Source of the DNA: Acanthococcus lagerstroemiae | Taxonomy: Eukaryota > Arthropoda > Insecta > Hemiptera > Eriococcidae | Length of the DNA stretch: 64,000 nucleotides | Direction: 5' to 3' | NCBI GenBank assembly: GCA_031841125.1 | Contig: CM063110.1 | Location: 60,007,946-60,071,945, forward strand | Shown: in pieces, positions 1 to 10,779 of the stretch | How the letters are laid out: the number at the start of each line of letters is the position of its first letter | Numbering within the stretch: the stretch's first letter is position 1 | Position numbers and translations under genes: made by a program | Notes under the pieces: generated by a model | Seen by the model: the letters and a program-made list of their open reading frames with translations, nothing else | Databases searched by the model: none | Told to the model about the DNA's origin: nothing

Positions 1-267
1 TCGAAAAAGTGGAGGAATATAATTACTTAGGGCTAATGGTAGATTTTGAAATAGAAGGAACGTGGAGCTGAGAGCAAGAACCGCGAAAGCTTGGAAACGT
101 TTCTGGGTCCACAGAGCAATGGTAAAGGGTAACTTAGCACTAAGGGAAAAAATTAAAATACTGCACCAATGTGTGATACTCACCCTCACCTACAGAGCAC
201 AAACCTGGTCTTTGACTAAGGCTCAATACCAGAGCTTGAGTGTAACACACTTTAGGATGCTCCGTGG
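1..267 (+). pseudogene. RTE-like LINE fragment, C-terminal part of reverse transcriptase ORF
   Basis: The fragment runs in from before the window. The frame gives VEEYNYLG, then a frame change after a stop, then AWKRFWVHRAM, IKILHQCVI and AQTWSLTKAQ. This succession of blocks follows the RT catalytic domain in RTE-like LINEs. It lacks everything upstream of that point and stops near MLRGT, so it is a dead fragment. The same blocks occur at 2042-2300, 41690-42170 and 62650-63000. Confidence 0.7.
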
Positions 268-600
268 TACTTCTTCAAGGTCGGATCAAGACTTACAAAA
301 AATCTTCCATACTTGTTTAGAACTAGTTGATGCCCTTCAAGACCCTCCACAGATTTTTTTGTAATACATTGACAGTGTTCCGATTTTAGTATTTTTTTTT
401 TCTCCAAAAGGAGTTATTACTCCTGCTTTCTCCGCGCCACTTCAGTTTTGACAGCCAAAAGTAGTGGTATCGCAGAGTAATGTTCTAGATGAGACCTTCA
501 CATCAACCACAATTTTCCCTTTTAATTTCAAAATTCATTACTCATTCCCACATCAGTGCTTGAAATTCAGTAATAGAAATATTTTTTCGTTTGCTTTACC
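268..600 (+). repeat. Interspersed repeat, copy 1 (paired with 2715-3080)
   Basis: The sequence from CTTCTTCAAGGTCGGATC through the ATCGCAGAGTAATGTT region and on to CATTCTTCATC-like text is repeated, in the same order and orientation, at 2715-3080 with many substitutions and small indels. In both places it directly follows the C-terminal end of an RTE-like fragment. It may be a 3' portion of that LINE or an older unit carried with it. No open frame is convincing. Confidence 0.6.
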
Positions 601-690
601 CCCACTCCCTCTCCTACCGATGGGATTCGCTTCACTTTGCTTTTATTTTTATATTTTTATGATTTTTGTAGGCTTCTTTAAGACTCCTAG

Positions 691-1650
691 TCAAACCATG
701 TCGACCATCAACTTTGAGTCGACTTGGAGTCGTTAGGTAGTGTCGACCTAAAGTCGACTGGAATGCGACGTCGAATTGAGGTCTTCACAAAAGTTCGATG
801 AGATAGAGTCGATTTTTAAAAGTTAACTGACATCGGTTTTGAGTCGTAATGCAGTCGAATTTCAAACTATTCCATGCTACTCAATTTCGACTCCATTTCG
901 CTATCGAATTCAAGTCGAAATGCACTTGAATTTAAAAGTCATATGTGTTACTCAATTTATACTTAATATCATCGTCGAACTCAAGTCGAAATTCCGTCGA
1001 AATAAAGTCATGTGTGATACTTAATTTCGGCTCCATTTCGCCATCGAATCCAAGTAGAAATGCAGTTGAATTTAAAAGTCATATGTGTTACTCATATCTA
1101 CTTAATTTCGCCGTCGGCTTTAAGTCGAAATACAGTCGAATGAAAACCTATACCACCTACTATCAAGGGTGGATGCCCGAGGAGGGTCTGGGAGTCCGAT
1201 CCCCCTCCCCCAAATATCTAAATTTATTATGTTACGTCTATAACGCTTTTCTACGGTATTTACGTAAAATCGTCTTCATATCGACATCGATTTACAGTCT
1301 ACAAAAACGCTAATTACCGAATCGACTGAATTTCGATGTCGTTTTAGGGTTTTTCGGAAATCATATACTCAAATTCGACTCGAGTTCGCCGTGGATTTAC
1401 AGTGCACGGAATAGCACTTACCCAGAATCAACTCAATTTTGACGTAAAATTGAAGCGCTGTGAATTTCATGACGACCCGATTTCGACGTCAATACGCAGT
1501 CAAGTTGGGTCGATTTGCAGTCGACAACCCCGGAACTATTTCAACGAGAAGTCAACGTCAACAATGAGTCGATTCTAAATCGTGACAGAAGGTCGATTTG
1601 ACGCCGATTTGACGTCATGTCGACGTCGATTCGCTGTCGACATGGTTTAA
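691..1650. mobile_element. GTCGA-rich TIR element, intact copy
   Basis: The ends are inverted: the left reads TCAAACCATGTCGAC and the right reads GTCGACATGGTTTAA. The interior is filled with GTCGA and TCGAA words spaced along the whole 960 bp, with internally repeated blocks such as ATTTCGACTCCATTTCGC followed by the tail TCGAATTCAAGTCGAAATGCA. A second copy with the same order of blocks, but split by insertions, spans 37050-41665. The ends fit a TTAA target (the left copy has mutated to TCAA). There is no transposase frame, so it is non-autonomous. I do not recognise the family. Confidence 0.75.
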
Positions 1651-1659
1651 TGTGATGTA

Positions 1660-2650
1660 AGCCTCGGATAAGATTAATGGACTCCTTGAAATTATTGAAG
1701 ACTCTTCAGTGTTCATTTAAGGTATTCTTAGATCCACTTTCACCAAATATTTTCAATGCTGTCCCAGAGCAAGTTTTTCGTAAGATCAACTGGAAAAATA
1801 AGCAGATTAAAATCAAAATGAGAGGACAAAATTTATTCAACTTCAAATACCTGAATCATCTCAGGTTTGCAGATGATATCGCCGTCATTGCTAAAAGTGG
1901 TAAGGAACTGATAGCGATAGCAGACGACTTGAGGAGGGAGAGCGAAAAAATGGGTCTAACTATAAATCAATCCAAAACTAAAATTATGACAAATATAAAA
2001 AACTTGGAAGAAATCAAAATTGATGACTTATCGAAATAGTGTCAGAATATAAGTACTTAGGACGAACCCTCTCTTTCGACAATGAAACAGAAAAATAACT
2101 AAAAATTCGAAGGGCAAATGCCTGGAAAGCATTTTGGTTACAACAAAAAATTTTGAAAAGCAATATGAAATTAAACACTAAGGTCAGAGTCCATGAAAGT
2201 ACGGTTCTTCCAGTTTTGACATATGGAGCTCAGACATGGGCTACAACCAAACAGCAAATGCAAAAGATTCAGGTTACGCAAAACACTATATTGAGAGGAG
2301 TATTCTAAAATTTAAACAAAAGGATCACGTTCGGATTCAAAGTATAAAAGAAAAAACAAAAATGAAAAGTGTCTAAAATTCAAATATGCAGGACACATTA
2401 TCGCAATCCGAGTCAAAATTGAGCAAAATTCTGACTACCTGGGTTCCACATGAGGGTGAAAGGGGAAAGGGGAGGCCTGTCACGAGATGGGGTGATGAAA
2501 TAAAGGAAAATTTTGGTCCATCCTGGCCCACCATAGCGGGGGACAGGGAGAGGTGGAAAAACCTGACGCCCAAAAATGGGCGATCGAAGGTAGTGGCGTC
2601 GACTGAGATACCGCCCACTTACCTTGGGTCAAAGCATGTAAAAAAAAAAT
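1660..2650 (+). pseudogene. RTE-like LINE fragment: RT palm to C-terminus, multiple stops
   Basis: From about 1740 the frame reads LSPNIFNAVPEQVF, then LRFADDIAVIA (RT motif C, FADD), then LTINQSKTKIM. After a stop near 2038 it continues VSEYKYLGRTLSFDNE, AWKAFWL and LPVLTYGAQTWATTKQQ. From 2440 the C-terminal GRPVTRWGDEI and RERWKNLTP blocks appear. Many stops and frame changes show it is inactive. It starts at the RT palm, so it is 5'-truncated. It lies directly after the GTCGA element and before the repeat at 2715. Confidence 0.8.
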
Positions 2651-2714
2651 AGATTTGTTCAAGACTTTTTAACGTTATTTTTTGTGACTCAATGACTGTT
2701 CAAAATTCGGTTAA

Positions 2715-3080
2715 GACCTTCTAAGACTCTTCAAGGTTGGATCAGCACTAATAAAAATCCTTCCGTACTTGCTTAAAACAAGTTGATGATGCCCTTCAAG
2801 ATCCTACAAATATTTTTTTGTAAGACATAGACACTTTCGAAGCGTTTCTGATTTTAGTATTTTTCTCCAAAAGAGGTGATTTTTCCTACTGCCTCTCCCA
2901 TACATCCGCGCCTGTTAAGTTCTGACAACCTAGTGTCATCGCAGAGTAATGTTGGGGATGAGCCACCATTGTCCGTTTTAATTTTAACATTCTTCATCAT
3001 TCGCATATGTCTCTCAGTGCATGAAACTCAGAAGTAGAGCGATGGCGAAAAGAAACGATTTTGGATGCGGACCCGCCTCC
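2715..3080 (+). repeat. Interspersed repeat, copy 2 (paired with 268-600)
   Basis: This is the direct counterpart of the repeat at 268-600. Shared landmarks are CTTCAAGGTTGGATCAGCA, GATGCCCTTCAAGATCC, TTTTAGTATTTTTCTCCAA and ATCGCAGAGTAATGTT. It follows an RTE-like LINE end, as the first copy does. Confidence 0.6.
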
Positions 3081-3194
3081 CACCTCTTTAGGCTTCAAAA
3101 ACCTGAAATATTATACTCTTGCTTGCCACAAAAGTTTCATAGGAGGATAGTGTCCATTTCTGAGTGTGAGTGAACTTGATAATATTCCATGTGG

Positions 3195-3384
3195 GTGTGC
3201 CAATTCACTTTTTCTTCTACTGTATTCCAGTGCGCTTTCGGCTATTATGCCATCATCAGCTGCTGATGATAGCATAACAGCCGAAAGCGCTCTGGAATAC
3301 AGAAGAAGAAAAAGTGAGCTGATGATGGCATAACAGCCGAAAGCGCTCTGGAATGCAGAAGAAGAAACAGTGAATTGGCACACC
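3195..3384. repeat. Penelope-like element terminal sequences in inverted and tandem arrangement
   Basis: Three copies of one 60-65 bp unit are present. The first (3195-3260) reads GTGTGCCAATTCACT through to GCCATCATCAGC. The second (3261-3316) and third (3318-3384) are reverse complements of it in tandem. The same unit lies at 9775-9842, immediately upstream of Penelope-like RT coding sequence, which ties the unit to that class. In the reverse-complement copies, CTGATGA is followed by a short GGC/GCC-type stem and GAAAGCGC, resembling a hammerhead ribozyme core; family knowledge places such motifs in Penelope-like terminal repeats. The second copy has AGC instead of GGC. Confidence 0.65.
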
Positions 3385-3389
3385 CTACA

Positions 3390-5660
3390 CATGGAATTCA
3401 TAGGAGGAGTTTTCTTGCTCTTTTCGCGAAGGTTTTGCCAATAATATCTAAAAGAATCTGCTCTTTTCTCGCTTTGAAGAAGAATTTTGCTTTTCCTCCT
3501 CTGCAATTATGCTAAAATCCCGGATCTGCCACTAACTTGCGAAATTCTCTATAGACTTTGAAATCAAGCGCCGGAATTATTTCACAAAATACAAGAATTC
3601 CGACGATGTTAACATCGTTTCAGTTCGTATTTTCTTAAGCTTACATATTTACTGATAATCACACCCCCGTCGCATCGAAAAATTAGGAGGCGCCGCGGCG
3701 AAAATTAAACGTCGAGAAGTTGAATAACAGAAAAACATCGCGAAGTCAAATCAATACTCCGGTTTCACGAAATCGAAGAAGTTGGTTACGAGCGTTTTTG
3801 CAATCGGGACATCGTTTCTAAAATTAATAGTCTTCGTCGAAATGGATTTATGAATTAGACGAAAAGCGGAAATTGAATCATCAGTGGCGTCGACTTCTCG
3901 CGTATAATACAAACGAGTACACAATGAATTTTGCAAAAATTCCGGAGGTATTTTGCCTCGCGAAGTAATTTAAAACTTTCATAAAAATTGGCAAAAAACG
4001 CATTTCTGTTTAAATGGAGTGCTCTCCAAATAGAGCGAGAATTTAAAGAGTATTTTGACACGCGGAAAAAGATGAGCGATGGATTTTTGAATTTTTTTGT
4101 TCGAAGAATTCGAGTACTTCGATGGTTATTTAGCGTTTCTTGATGAGCAGGTTTCGGCACGGCTGTGTTTCGAAACAATAATTATCGGCACCATAAGAAA
4201 AGGTGTTCTTCACTTTTTTCGCATTGTAGTTAATCCGAATTTCAGGGCTTGGAATCCGCCTTTTAAAGTATCGCATCACAGGCTTGAGGGCAAGCCCTCT
4301 ATCACGAATATAAACATTACTCTCAATTTGACGGAACAGGGTCAGCGTGTCATATCGTATTCCCAGCAACAAAGGGTTTCCTTTGCTAGGCTTGGTTGCG
4401 AGTAGGGTATATTTATATAATTATATTTCATAAAACGTAAATACTTTCCGAGTACCTGTGGATCGTTATTTAGAACATTACCATTTCATTCTTCTTCGGT
4501 ATGAAAATAATTGCTATGTTCGAGTCGTGTGTACAGGAATAAGGGCCAAGAAAATGAATTAAAAGGGATTACTCGAAGGTTACTCGTTAAATGAATGTCA
4601 CGAATGTTGTAATGCCCTTGCTGCTGCACTGCTGTTATCACGCAACTAGAACCTTAAAATAAGATTAGACCAGTTCAAAGCCTCCGCTAGAAATGTGTTA
4701 AACATGAGCTGTGTTGTAGGTAATGACATTTGATAGAGTTACTTTGTATGATATAGGTATTATTAGCGTGAAATTACAGCGGTTAAAGATCGTGTGCCTA
4801 TGCAATTTACAGAGTATAGAATGCGAGTACCTTTTTTTATTTTTATTTTTAAATTTTTCTCCCCATCTTGTACTAACCATTTACAGCGGTAGCAATATGC
4901 TCTGTTTTATACGAATTCACATCGCGTATCGCGCTCTCGGCCATGTATTCGATGCATACGTGAGGACATTCGCCAACACGAGTACAAAACCAAGCTTTTA
5001 TCGTGCTGTATGTTTAAAGGCATCTGCCTGCATTTTGCGAAATATGCAACCTCTCTGGCGGCAATATTGACTGCTTCGGAACCTCTACAGTCTAGTGAAG
5101 TAAGGAAATTCAGAGGAAAACAGGGTAACAAGCGTGAGTTTGCTGAAAATATTGATGAGAGTGCCTTGAACTAACGTACTAGAAGTCCCCACCCCTACCC
5201 CTTTCTGTACATTTTTAGAGGGGTGCGTATCCTCCGAGATAGGTGTCTACAAAATCTCGAGTACTATGCTGCCATGCTTAGAAAGAAAGTAGTAGGTACC
5301 ATTTTGGACATATATGGACTTTTTGGTATTGTAGGAAAGCTGTTGAGATTCTCTTTCATTTATAATGGGAAAAAACAGCCAAAGTGCGTTTTTGTAGTGT
5401 ACATACAAAAAATAGGAAACAATCTAAAGGAAAACGACAATAAGCAGTCATTGCACTAACTGCTTTTTTGCTTGGCTGGCTGCGGTCTTTAGCTGCTTTT
5501 TTCCTATGTTGGTTGTTCTGAAGTAAATTTTACAGGAGACGAAATTAGTCGCATGACTGCCGAATTCCATTATATTGAAGGCAAGATAAAGTTTTGTATT
5601 TTCCATTTGGTATATCACTGACTGCAGTGTGTTCAGTTGTTATCAGTTTGTAATTATTCA
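3390..5660. other. No gene recognised
   Basis: AT-rich unique-looking sequence. The open frames here (the longest about 115 codons) have no domain signature, no matching frames on neighbouring stretches and no splice pattern I would defend. A short T-rich tract lies at 4830-4860. I see nothing else. Confidence 0.5.
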
Positions 5661-5664
5661 TCAC

Positions 5665-5905
5665 AAAAGAAATTATAAACCAAAACTATTGCAAGTTTAA
5701 CAGCAAATATTACCAATAAACGGAAAGTCTAGCAAATAGGGTCATCACTGTCGCCCATTCTAGCCGAAATATACGTGAACAACTTTGAAAATGACCTACA
5801 AAACAACAGCCCACACAAGAAAAACATAAAGCTATGGACAAGATATGTAGATGACATATTAATCATCTGGACAGGAACAGACAACTGGACCTATTTCTCA
5901 CGGAG
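5665..5905 (+). pseudogene. Penelope-like element RT fragment, motif C region
   Basis: After a short segment reading KEIINQN, shared with 10347-10380, a frame from about 5739 reads GSSLSPILAEIYVNNFEN, then IKLWTRYVDDILIIWTGTD. LSPILAEI followed by a basic stretch and YVDD is the RT motif B'-C signature of Penelope-like elements. It is cut off after NWTYF, where zinc-finger sequence on the opposite strand starts. It has neither the upstream RT motifs nor the GIY-YIG endonuclease. This fragment begins almost where the second fragment at 9850-10390 ends. Confidence 0.8.
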
Positions 5906-5906
5906 A

Positions 5907-6510
5907 CAGCAAGAGAAAGGCTTCTCATCATTATGAACCATGATGTGTCTTTTTAAGTTACTCTTACGAGTGAATGAATGATTGTATATTGAGCAAGAGA
6001 AAGGCTTCTCATCATTATGAACTATGATGTGTCTTTTCAGGTGACTCTTATTAGTAAATGAATGATTGCATATTGAGCAAGAGAAAGGCTTATCATCATT
6101 ATGAACCATGATATGTCTTTTTAAGTCACTATTACGAGTGAATGAATGATTGCATATTGAGCAAGAGAAAGGCTTATCATCATTATGAACCATGATGTGT
6201 CTTTTCAGGTGACTCTTATTAGTAAATGATCGCTTGCATGCTGAGCAAGAGAAAGGCTTAAGTCCTTTTTCTCAGTGTATGATGGACCACGTGTTGAGCA
6301 GGAGTATGCTGTAGTATTATTAGTGGATGCATTATTTCTGTTGGCTGTAATTTTACTTACCACCTTAGTTTCACATTTGGAGGTCAGTCCCCTTGACTTC
6401 TTACTTTCAATGATGATGTTGTTGTTAGAAAAAACTGAGCTTCCGGGTCGTTTTTTGGTTACGTGTTCTTTCGAAACTTCGCCAACATTCTGTAATGTTA
6501 CCAATTTCAT
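5907..6510 (-). pseudogene. C2H2 zinc-finger protein, truncated and frameshifted
   Basis: On the minus strand, from about 6255 down to 5907, four 28-residue C2H2 units follow each other with KPFSCSIC, HSFT, LKRHI and VHNDEKPF linkers, followed by the start of a fifth that stops at KPFSC. In the fourth unit the second Cys is Tyr, so that finger is broken. The N-terminal frame (6510-6275) starts with MKLVTLQNVGEV and is basic and low in structure. A one-base loss in an A run near 6265 appears to separate it from the finger frame. The last finger ends inside Penelope-like sequence, giving a chimeric CCLREK end. Such proteins bind DNA in the nucleus; the target is unknown. The units are unusually alike at the nucleotide level. 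It could be a host gene relic or a duplicated finger exon. I do not see a good splice acceptor before 6510. Confidence 0.75.
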
Positions 6511-6519
6511 TTTAAACTT

Positions 6520-9255
6520 AGGTATCAGTAATGGTGTATACTGTGAGACAAAACTACAGGGTGGGCTGAGCTACCTCAAAATCTTAATTATGTATGATTT
6601 ACAAACTGCGTTGACCAGATACTCCGATCCTTTATACTATATTGGAATATACTCGTATCTTAAATATTGACGTCAAGTTTAATACATGTAACAAAGTATA
6701 TTACTTCGTAAGGAATTTCCAAGTTGCTTTTGAGGAGGAATTGAGGAACCACACTCGCTATTGTGTGGGTGTAGTCAGCTTGTATAAAGCGTTATATACG
6801 GATATTCGAGAAAGAGACACTTTTTCTTGATAGTGAGACTTTTTATATTTATTCACCATTTTTCGAAGCCAAAAAATTGAAATATTTATTGAATTTTTTT
6901 CCTACTTTGTACTAGTCCTGGAGAATTAGATTGAAACGAAGCAAAGTTTGACAGTAATGTAACCATGCTGAAAGTGGTCATAGATGGTCAGTAGGCCGTA
7001 CTGCTGAACTTCTAAAAGTTCCAAGGAATCCCACTGGAACTTCATCCTCTCAGGGGGCAACCCCGACCCCATAAACATGTTATCATAAATCGAAAGATAT
7101 TGATTAGGTATGTCAGAAACGGAAAATCCGACAGCGGCACGGGGGACATTGTCACATGGATACGTCATCCTGGGGACGGCGTTAACGTGCATCCCCACAT
7201 TCCAATACCTTCTCTAATCATCCATTCTCGGTGTCGCTCGGCATTCTCCGTGTCGTTGGCCGGTCGAAACGTGATCGAACGAATGACCGCGTAAAGAGGA
7301 ATACGCAACTACATCACGATGGTAACGTTTTTCTGCGGAATTTTTCTCTTTCGCGTGGCAAGCCATTAGACAAATCAGTTTGTTTCTCGCGAGCACCCCT
7401 GCGTAAGAGTCTTTTCATCATGAAAGGTCCGATGTCTCAGCGATCAGCCGTTTTGCGTGACAAATTTGAAATGCAAAGGGAATAAGGGACGAAAAACGAT
7501 GCTCGTCTCGAACCAGGTGAACGTTTTTATCGTTTTCGAACTCGTACGTTCATTTCAGCCTTATGGGTTACAGCGCGCGACGAAAAGTGAAACGAATGAT
7601 AACTCAGCGAAGCAGAATGGTAATAATAAAACATTACAAGCCGCCTTCAAAATTGAACCACTCCGGTGTCCTCAAGCTGATAACAATATTCACGCGTCGC
7701 GTATGCAGCACGGGGCCGGGGGTCGGAGCAGGAAAAGCGGGTACAGTCTGTTCCTGTGCTCGCGGAACGAGGAGATAGTGTATGAGTTTGAATTTAAACT
7801 TTTACCAGCGTGTTTATGGCATACGGTAATAAAATATTTCCAGTTAAATTACTGAAAGCCATTAAAGGGGAATGCTTTATTGCGCGACGTTATAGTGATT
7901 CTTAAAATTTAGTGCTCCGTTTGTAGCCGGGGCGATAATACGATAATTTACACCGCAGTTATCGAGTTCGGATAATTGGCCGGGGCGCGATATAATGAAT
8001 AATCTCATTTGAGACGATTAACGAGTTTGACGTGCGGTTGCACACAGGTGGCATGAGCAGGCGACCAGAAAGGCAGCCGGGACTTTTGAAACGTGCACCT
8101 GAAAGAAGAAAGCGAATATAGAAGTTTCAAAGTGTGTAACGTGCGGTGATGAGCGTGAGAAATGGGTACAAATGGTATTACGAAGTTTATACGCCAATCG
8201 ATCCCCCCACGATAAGGGGATAAGAAGGAAAAATAAAACCGTGATCCGGGTTACGTTCAATTGAACAATTTCTTCACGTCTCATTTTAACGATATATAGT
8301 TTCAACATATAAACTTATTTCATTTGGATCTCGAACATATTTACAAATCGAATAAGGGAAATCATCTTTCGAGTGTATAGCAACTTGGATACCTTTTCTC
8401 TTCCTCGGATTTACGTAGTATCTATTAACTTTTAACATTTTTATGCTCTCGACGAGCGTACCCAGCGCACTGGTTTGTTCGATGTGTTTACCAAAATACG
8501 AGTAAATTGAAATTAAATGTACAGGGGCTGGGGACAAGGCGCGGCAACGTCTACCGTTTCTTAAATGTATACTTCGCGAGCGTGCGGAGCATTCGCGTTG
8601 TTTTTTTGGGTGCGGCGCGCCGAATGAAGAAAAAAGTACGGCGGAGCCTGGCTTCACCTTCTCTAAAAGCTTCGTGACTGAATATAGTCAATTTTCTATT
8701 CGCATCAATAAAAATTACCGCTCGGTGTGTAGCGTATTTCGCGGCAACGAGAGAAAAATCACCTCGCCCCTTTCCTATACTTCTTATTGTCAGTCTGCCT
8801 TCGCAGAGTGACAGCTTTTCCTCAATTCGCGTTCCCGCTGCCTAATTTCGCCGTTAGCCTGGCTGACGCGCTTGTCAAACGGGAACTCGATTTCTTAATC
8901 ATCGAACAACGGAAAAAATATATCAATCTCTTGCGAAGGCGTGTTACGTGGACGTGAAATGGCTCAACGCCGATCTAATTTGGATATGCGTAGCGGAAAA
9001 CACGAAAGACGGGGTTGAGGTGGCGCGATTCACGCTTCTCATACAAGACGGCTATTAGCTATTCGAAGGTAGCAATTTCGAAATTGCAGTTTTCGGAGCA
9101 AGCAGGAGCTTCGCAAAATCTCCATGACCAAGGAGGACGGGATCCAAAGCATAAATCTGCCGAATGACAGCCTAGCTAGTTTGTGTAACAAACAAAGCTT
9201 TCCATTTGAGTCCGACTGTATGGGAAAGGCAAGTGGGACAAATAACTCTCTCATA
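6520..9255. other. No gene recognised
   Basis: Mostly unique-looking sequence, with CpG fairly common from 7200 to 9050. A 90-codon open frame on the minus strand (6926-7198) contains LPPERMKFQWDSLELLE, but I cannot tie it to a family and a stop closes it upstream. No RNA gene or repeat boundary is visible to me. Confidence 0.45.
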
Positions 9256-9259
9256 TTCT

Positions 9260-9490
9260 TTAGTTTTTCGACCAGGTATGTTGCGTCTCTCCGTTTTTTT
9301 CTCTCTTGTACTCATCTTTTCAATTCTGAGAAGATTTACACTTTGTATCGTCCATTTTCTGCTTTTCATAGCTCATTCTTTGCCTCCCTTTCCAGTTCCT
9401 TCCCTCAATCATTCCCTCTAGCAGTAATAACAATATCTCTGGATGTCTTATATATTATGACCTGTCATTTCAACTTTTCTCTTTAAATAC
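9260..9490 (-). mobile_element. LINE 3' fragment, related to 33460-34010
   Basis: The text from CTCATCTTTTCAATTCTGAG through TTACACTTTGTATCG, TTCTTTGCCTCCCTTTC and TCTCTGGATGTCTTATA matches the same landmarks at 33490-34010, where they adjoin identifiable RTE coding sequence on the minus strand. This copy lacks the 344 bp insertion found in the other copy, so it shows the empty site. It carries no readable frame. Confidence 0.55.
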
Positions 9491-9494
9491 ATAC

Positions 9495-9770
9495 ATTTGT
9501 GTGAGATGGCGCTCTATGCGCCGAGTGCTCAGACTTTGTAGTCCATTGCAATTTTTTCGCAGGTCGCTGTTAAGGAGCTGCTCAGTAGCCTCACTTTTAC
9601 AGCCAAAGTGAGAACTTTACTAAGTTCTATCCTTTTGACTTTCCTGGCTGCTGGATACTCCAGTCCTAGTGCTTTGTGTCTTGCATTGGCATATGATGTG
9701 AATCGAGGTTTCTTCCTCTTCTCCACGGTGCCTACAGGAACTGATATTTTCGCTACTCCTATTCTGTATA
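9495..9770 (-). pseudogene. LOA/I-like LINE 3' end, C-terminal coding plus 3' UTR
   Basis: The minus strand gives ARHKALGLEYPAARKVKRIE followed by LSKVL, which is the end of the polyprotein also seen at 37490-38085, then a 3' UTR with GGCGCATAGAGCGCCATC. Both copies share GTGCTCxGACTTTGTAGTCC-type text on the plus strand (x marks variable bases). Only the last part of the element is present. Confidence 0.6.
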
Positions 9771-9774
9771 TAGG

Positions 9775-10390
9775 GTGTGCCAATTCACAAAATTTCTTCC
9801 TTCTGTAGTCCAGAGCGCTTTCGGCTATTATGCCATCTTCAGTGGAGTCACCAAAGCAGACAAAGGCAACACCACAGTGGTACTAAACAAAGACAAATAC
9901 ATAGAGAAAATTGAAGCTTACATAAAGAACAATAACTACAAACCACCAAACTCGGACCCGACCAACAAATACGAAGCCAGACTAAAGACCATAATGAAAA
10001 ACATCAACATAAACGACAAGAAACTGGGAGAAATGAACCCCAAGGTACCAAAATTAAAAGGACTCATAAAACTGTATAAACAGGACAGACCAATAAGACC
10101 ACTAATCAACAATATACAATCAACAAGCTACAGACTAGCTAAACTAATAGCCAAATTCATGAAAGAATTCTGCAACTTCAGAGCAGATTACAGCATAAAA
10201 AACACAATACAACTAAAAGACAAATTGGTATCATTGGATGTAACAAATATGCTTGGGAACGTACCAAAACAAGAACTAACAACAAAATACTGACAAACAA
10301 CCACTACAAAAACAACACTGAAGGAACTGCATACGCCAACATCCCAAAAGAAATTATAAACCAAAACTGCTGCCAGTTTAACTTTCCCGA
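9775..10390 (+). pseudogene. Penelope-like element: inverted terminal piece plus N-terminal RT region
   Basis: Bases 9775-9848 are a copy of the terminal unit seen at 3195-3260. They join at GTGGAGTCACC to an open frame reading TKADKGNTTVVLNKDKYI, PKLKGLIKLYKQDRPIRPL, YRLAKLIAKFM and LVSLDVTNMLGNVP. ADKG, the LxKxxxPxRPxI block and SxDVTxMxxNVP are the N-terminal and motif A signatures of Penelope-like RT. The main frame stops near 10293, and a shifted frame gives YANIPKEIINQNCCQFNF up to about 10385. It is truncated before the catalytic YxDD, so it is inactive. Penelope elements often show terminal-repeat pieces in inverted orientation at the 5' side, which fits. Confidence 0.82.
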
Positions 10391-10500
10391 ATGTAAAGAC
10401 CCCGAATTGCCGATTTCCTGAATGCACAAGAATGAAATTTCCCCGAATCCCAGTCCTAATACACATTTCCCCGAATGCCCAAAAATGAGGGAAAGTTGAA
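10378..10500. repeat. Short array of TTTCCCCGAATG-like units
   Basis: Four or five spaced copies of a word close to ATTTCCCCGAAT occur here. A comparable array in the opposite orientation, reading CAGGGAAATGTCCTTC and variants, lies at 13440-13590. Function unknown. The pair could be subterminal repeats of a larger element enclosing 10.4-13.6 kb. Confidence 0.5.
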
Positions 10501-10779
10501 AGATTTATATTTAAATTAAAAATTAATATTATAAGATACAGTTCCTAAGAATCCTAATTCATCCTGCGCATCAACATACTTACTCCTGGTACCGCCGAGT
10601 GATGCCCGCAATTCGTTTCTGCAATTCTAACCACTGGCGTTTTGGAGCGGCCTTCACTTGGCGTCCTATGCTGAGCTCACTCACTGCTACTTCGTTGTCT
10701 GCTTGCTCTTTTTGAATCTCGCTGAGCGCTTCCTATAGGTCTAGGTGATTCTTTCCTAAAAGCAAGTGGAATCGGTTGT

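Noticed and set aside
5907..6255. Regular 84 bp repeats that could suggest a CRISPR or satellite array
   Set aside because: The period is that of C2H2 zinc-finger units with conserved Cys and His codons.
6926..7198. 90-codon frame with LPPERMKFQWDSLELLE on the minus strand
   Set aside because: It reads somewhat protein-like but belongs to no family I can name and is closed by a stop upstream; reported only within the unassigned region.
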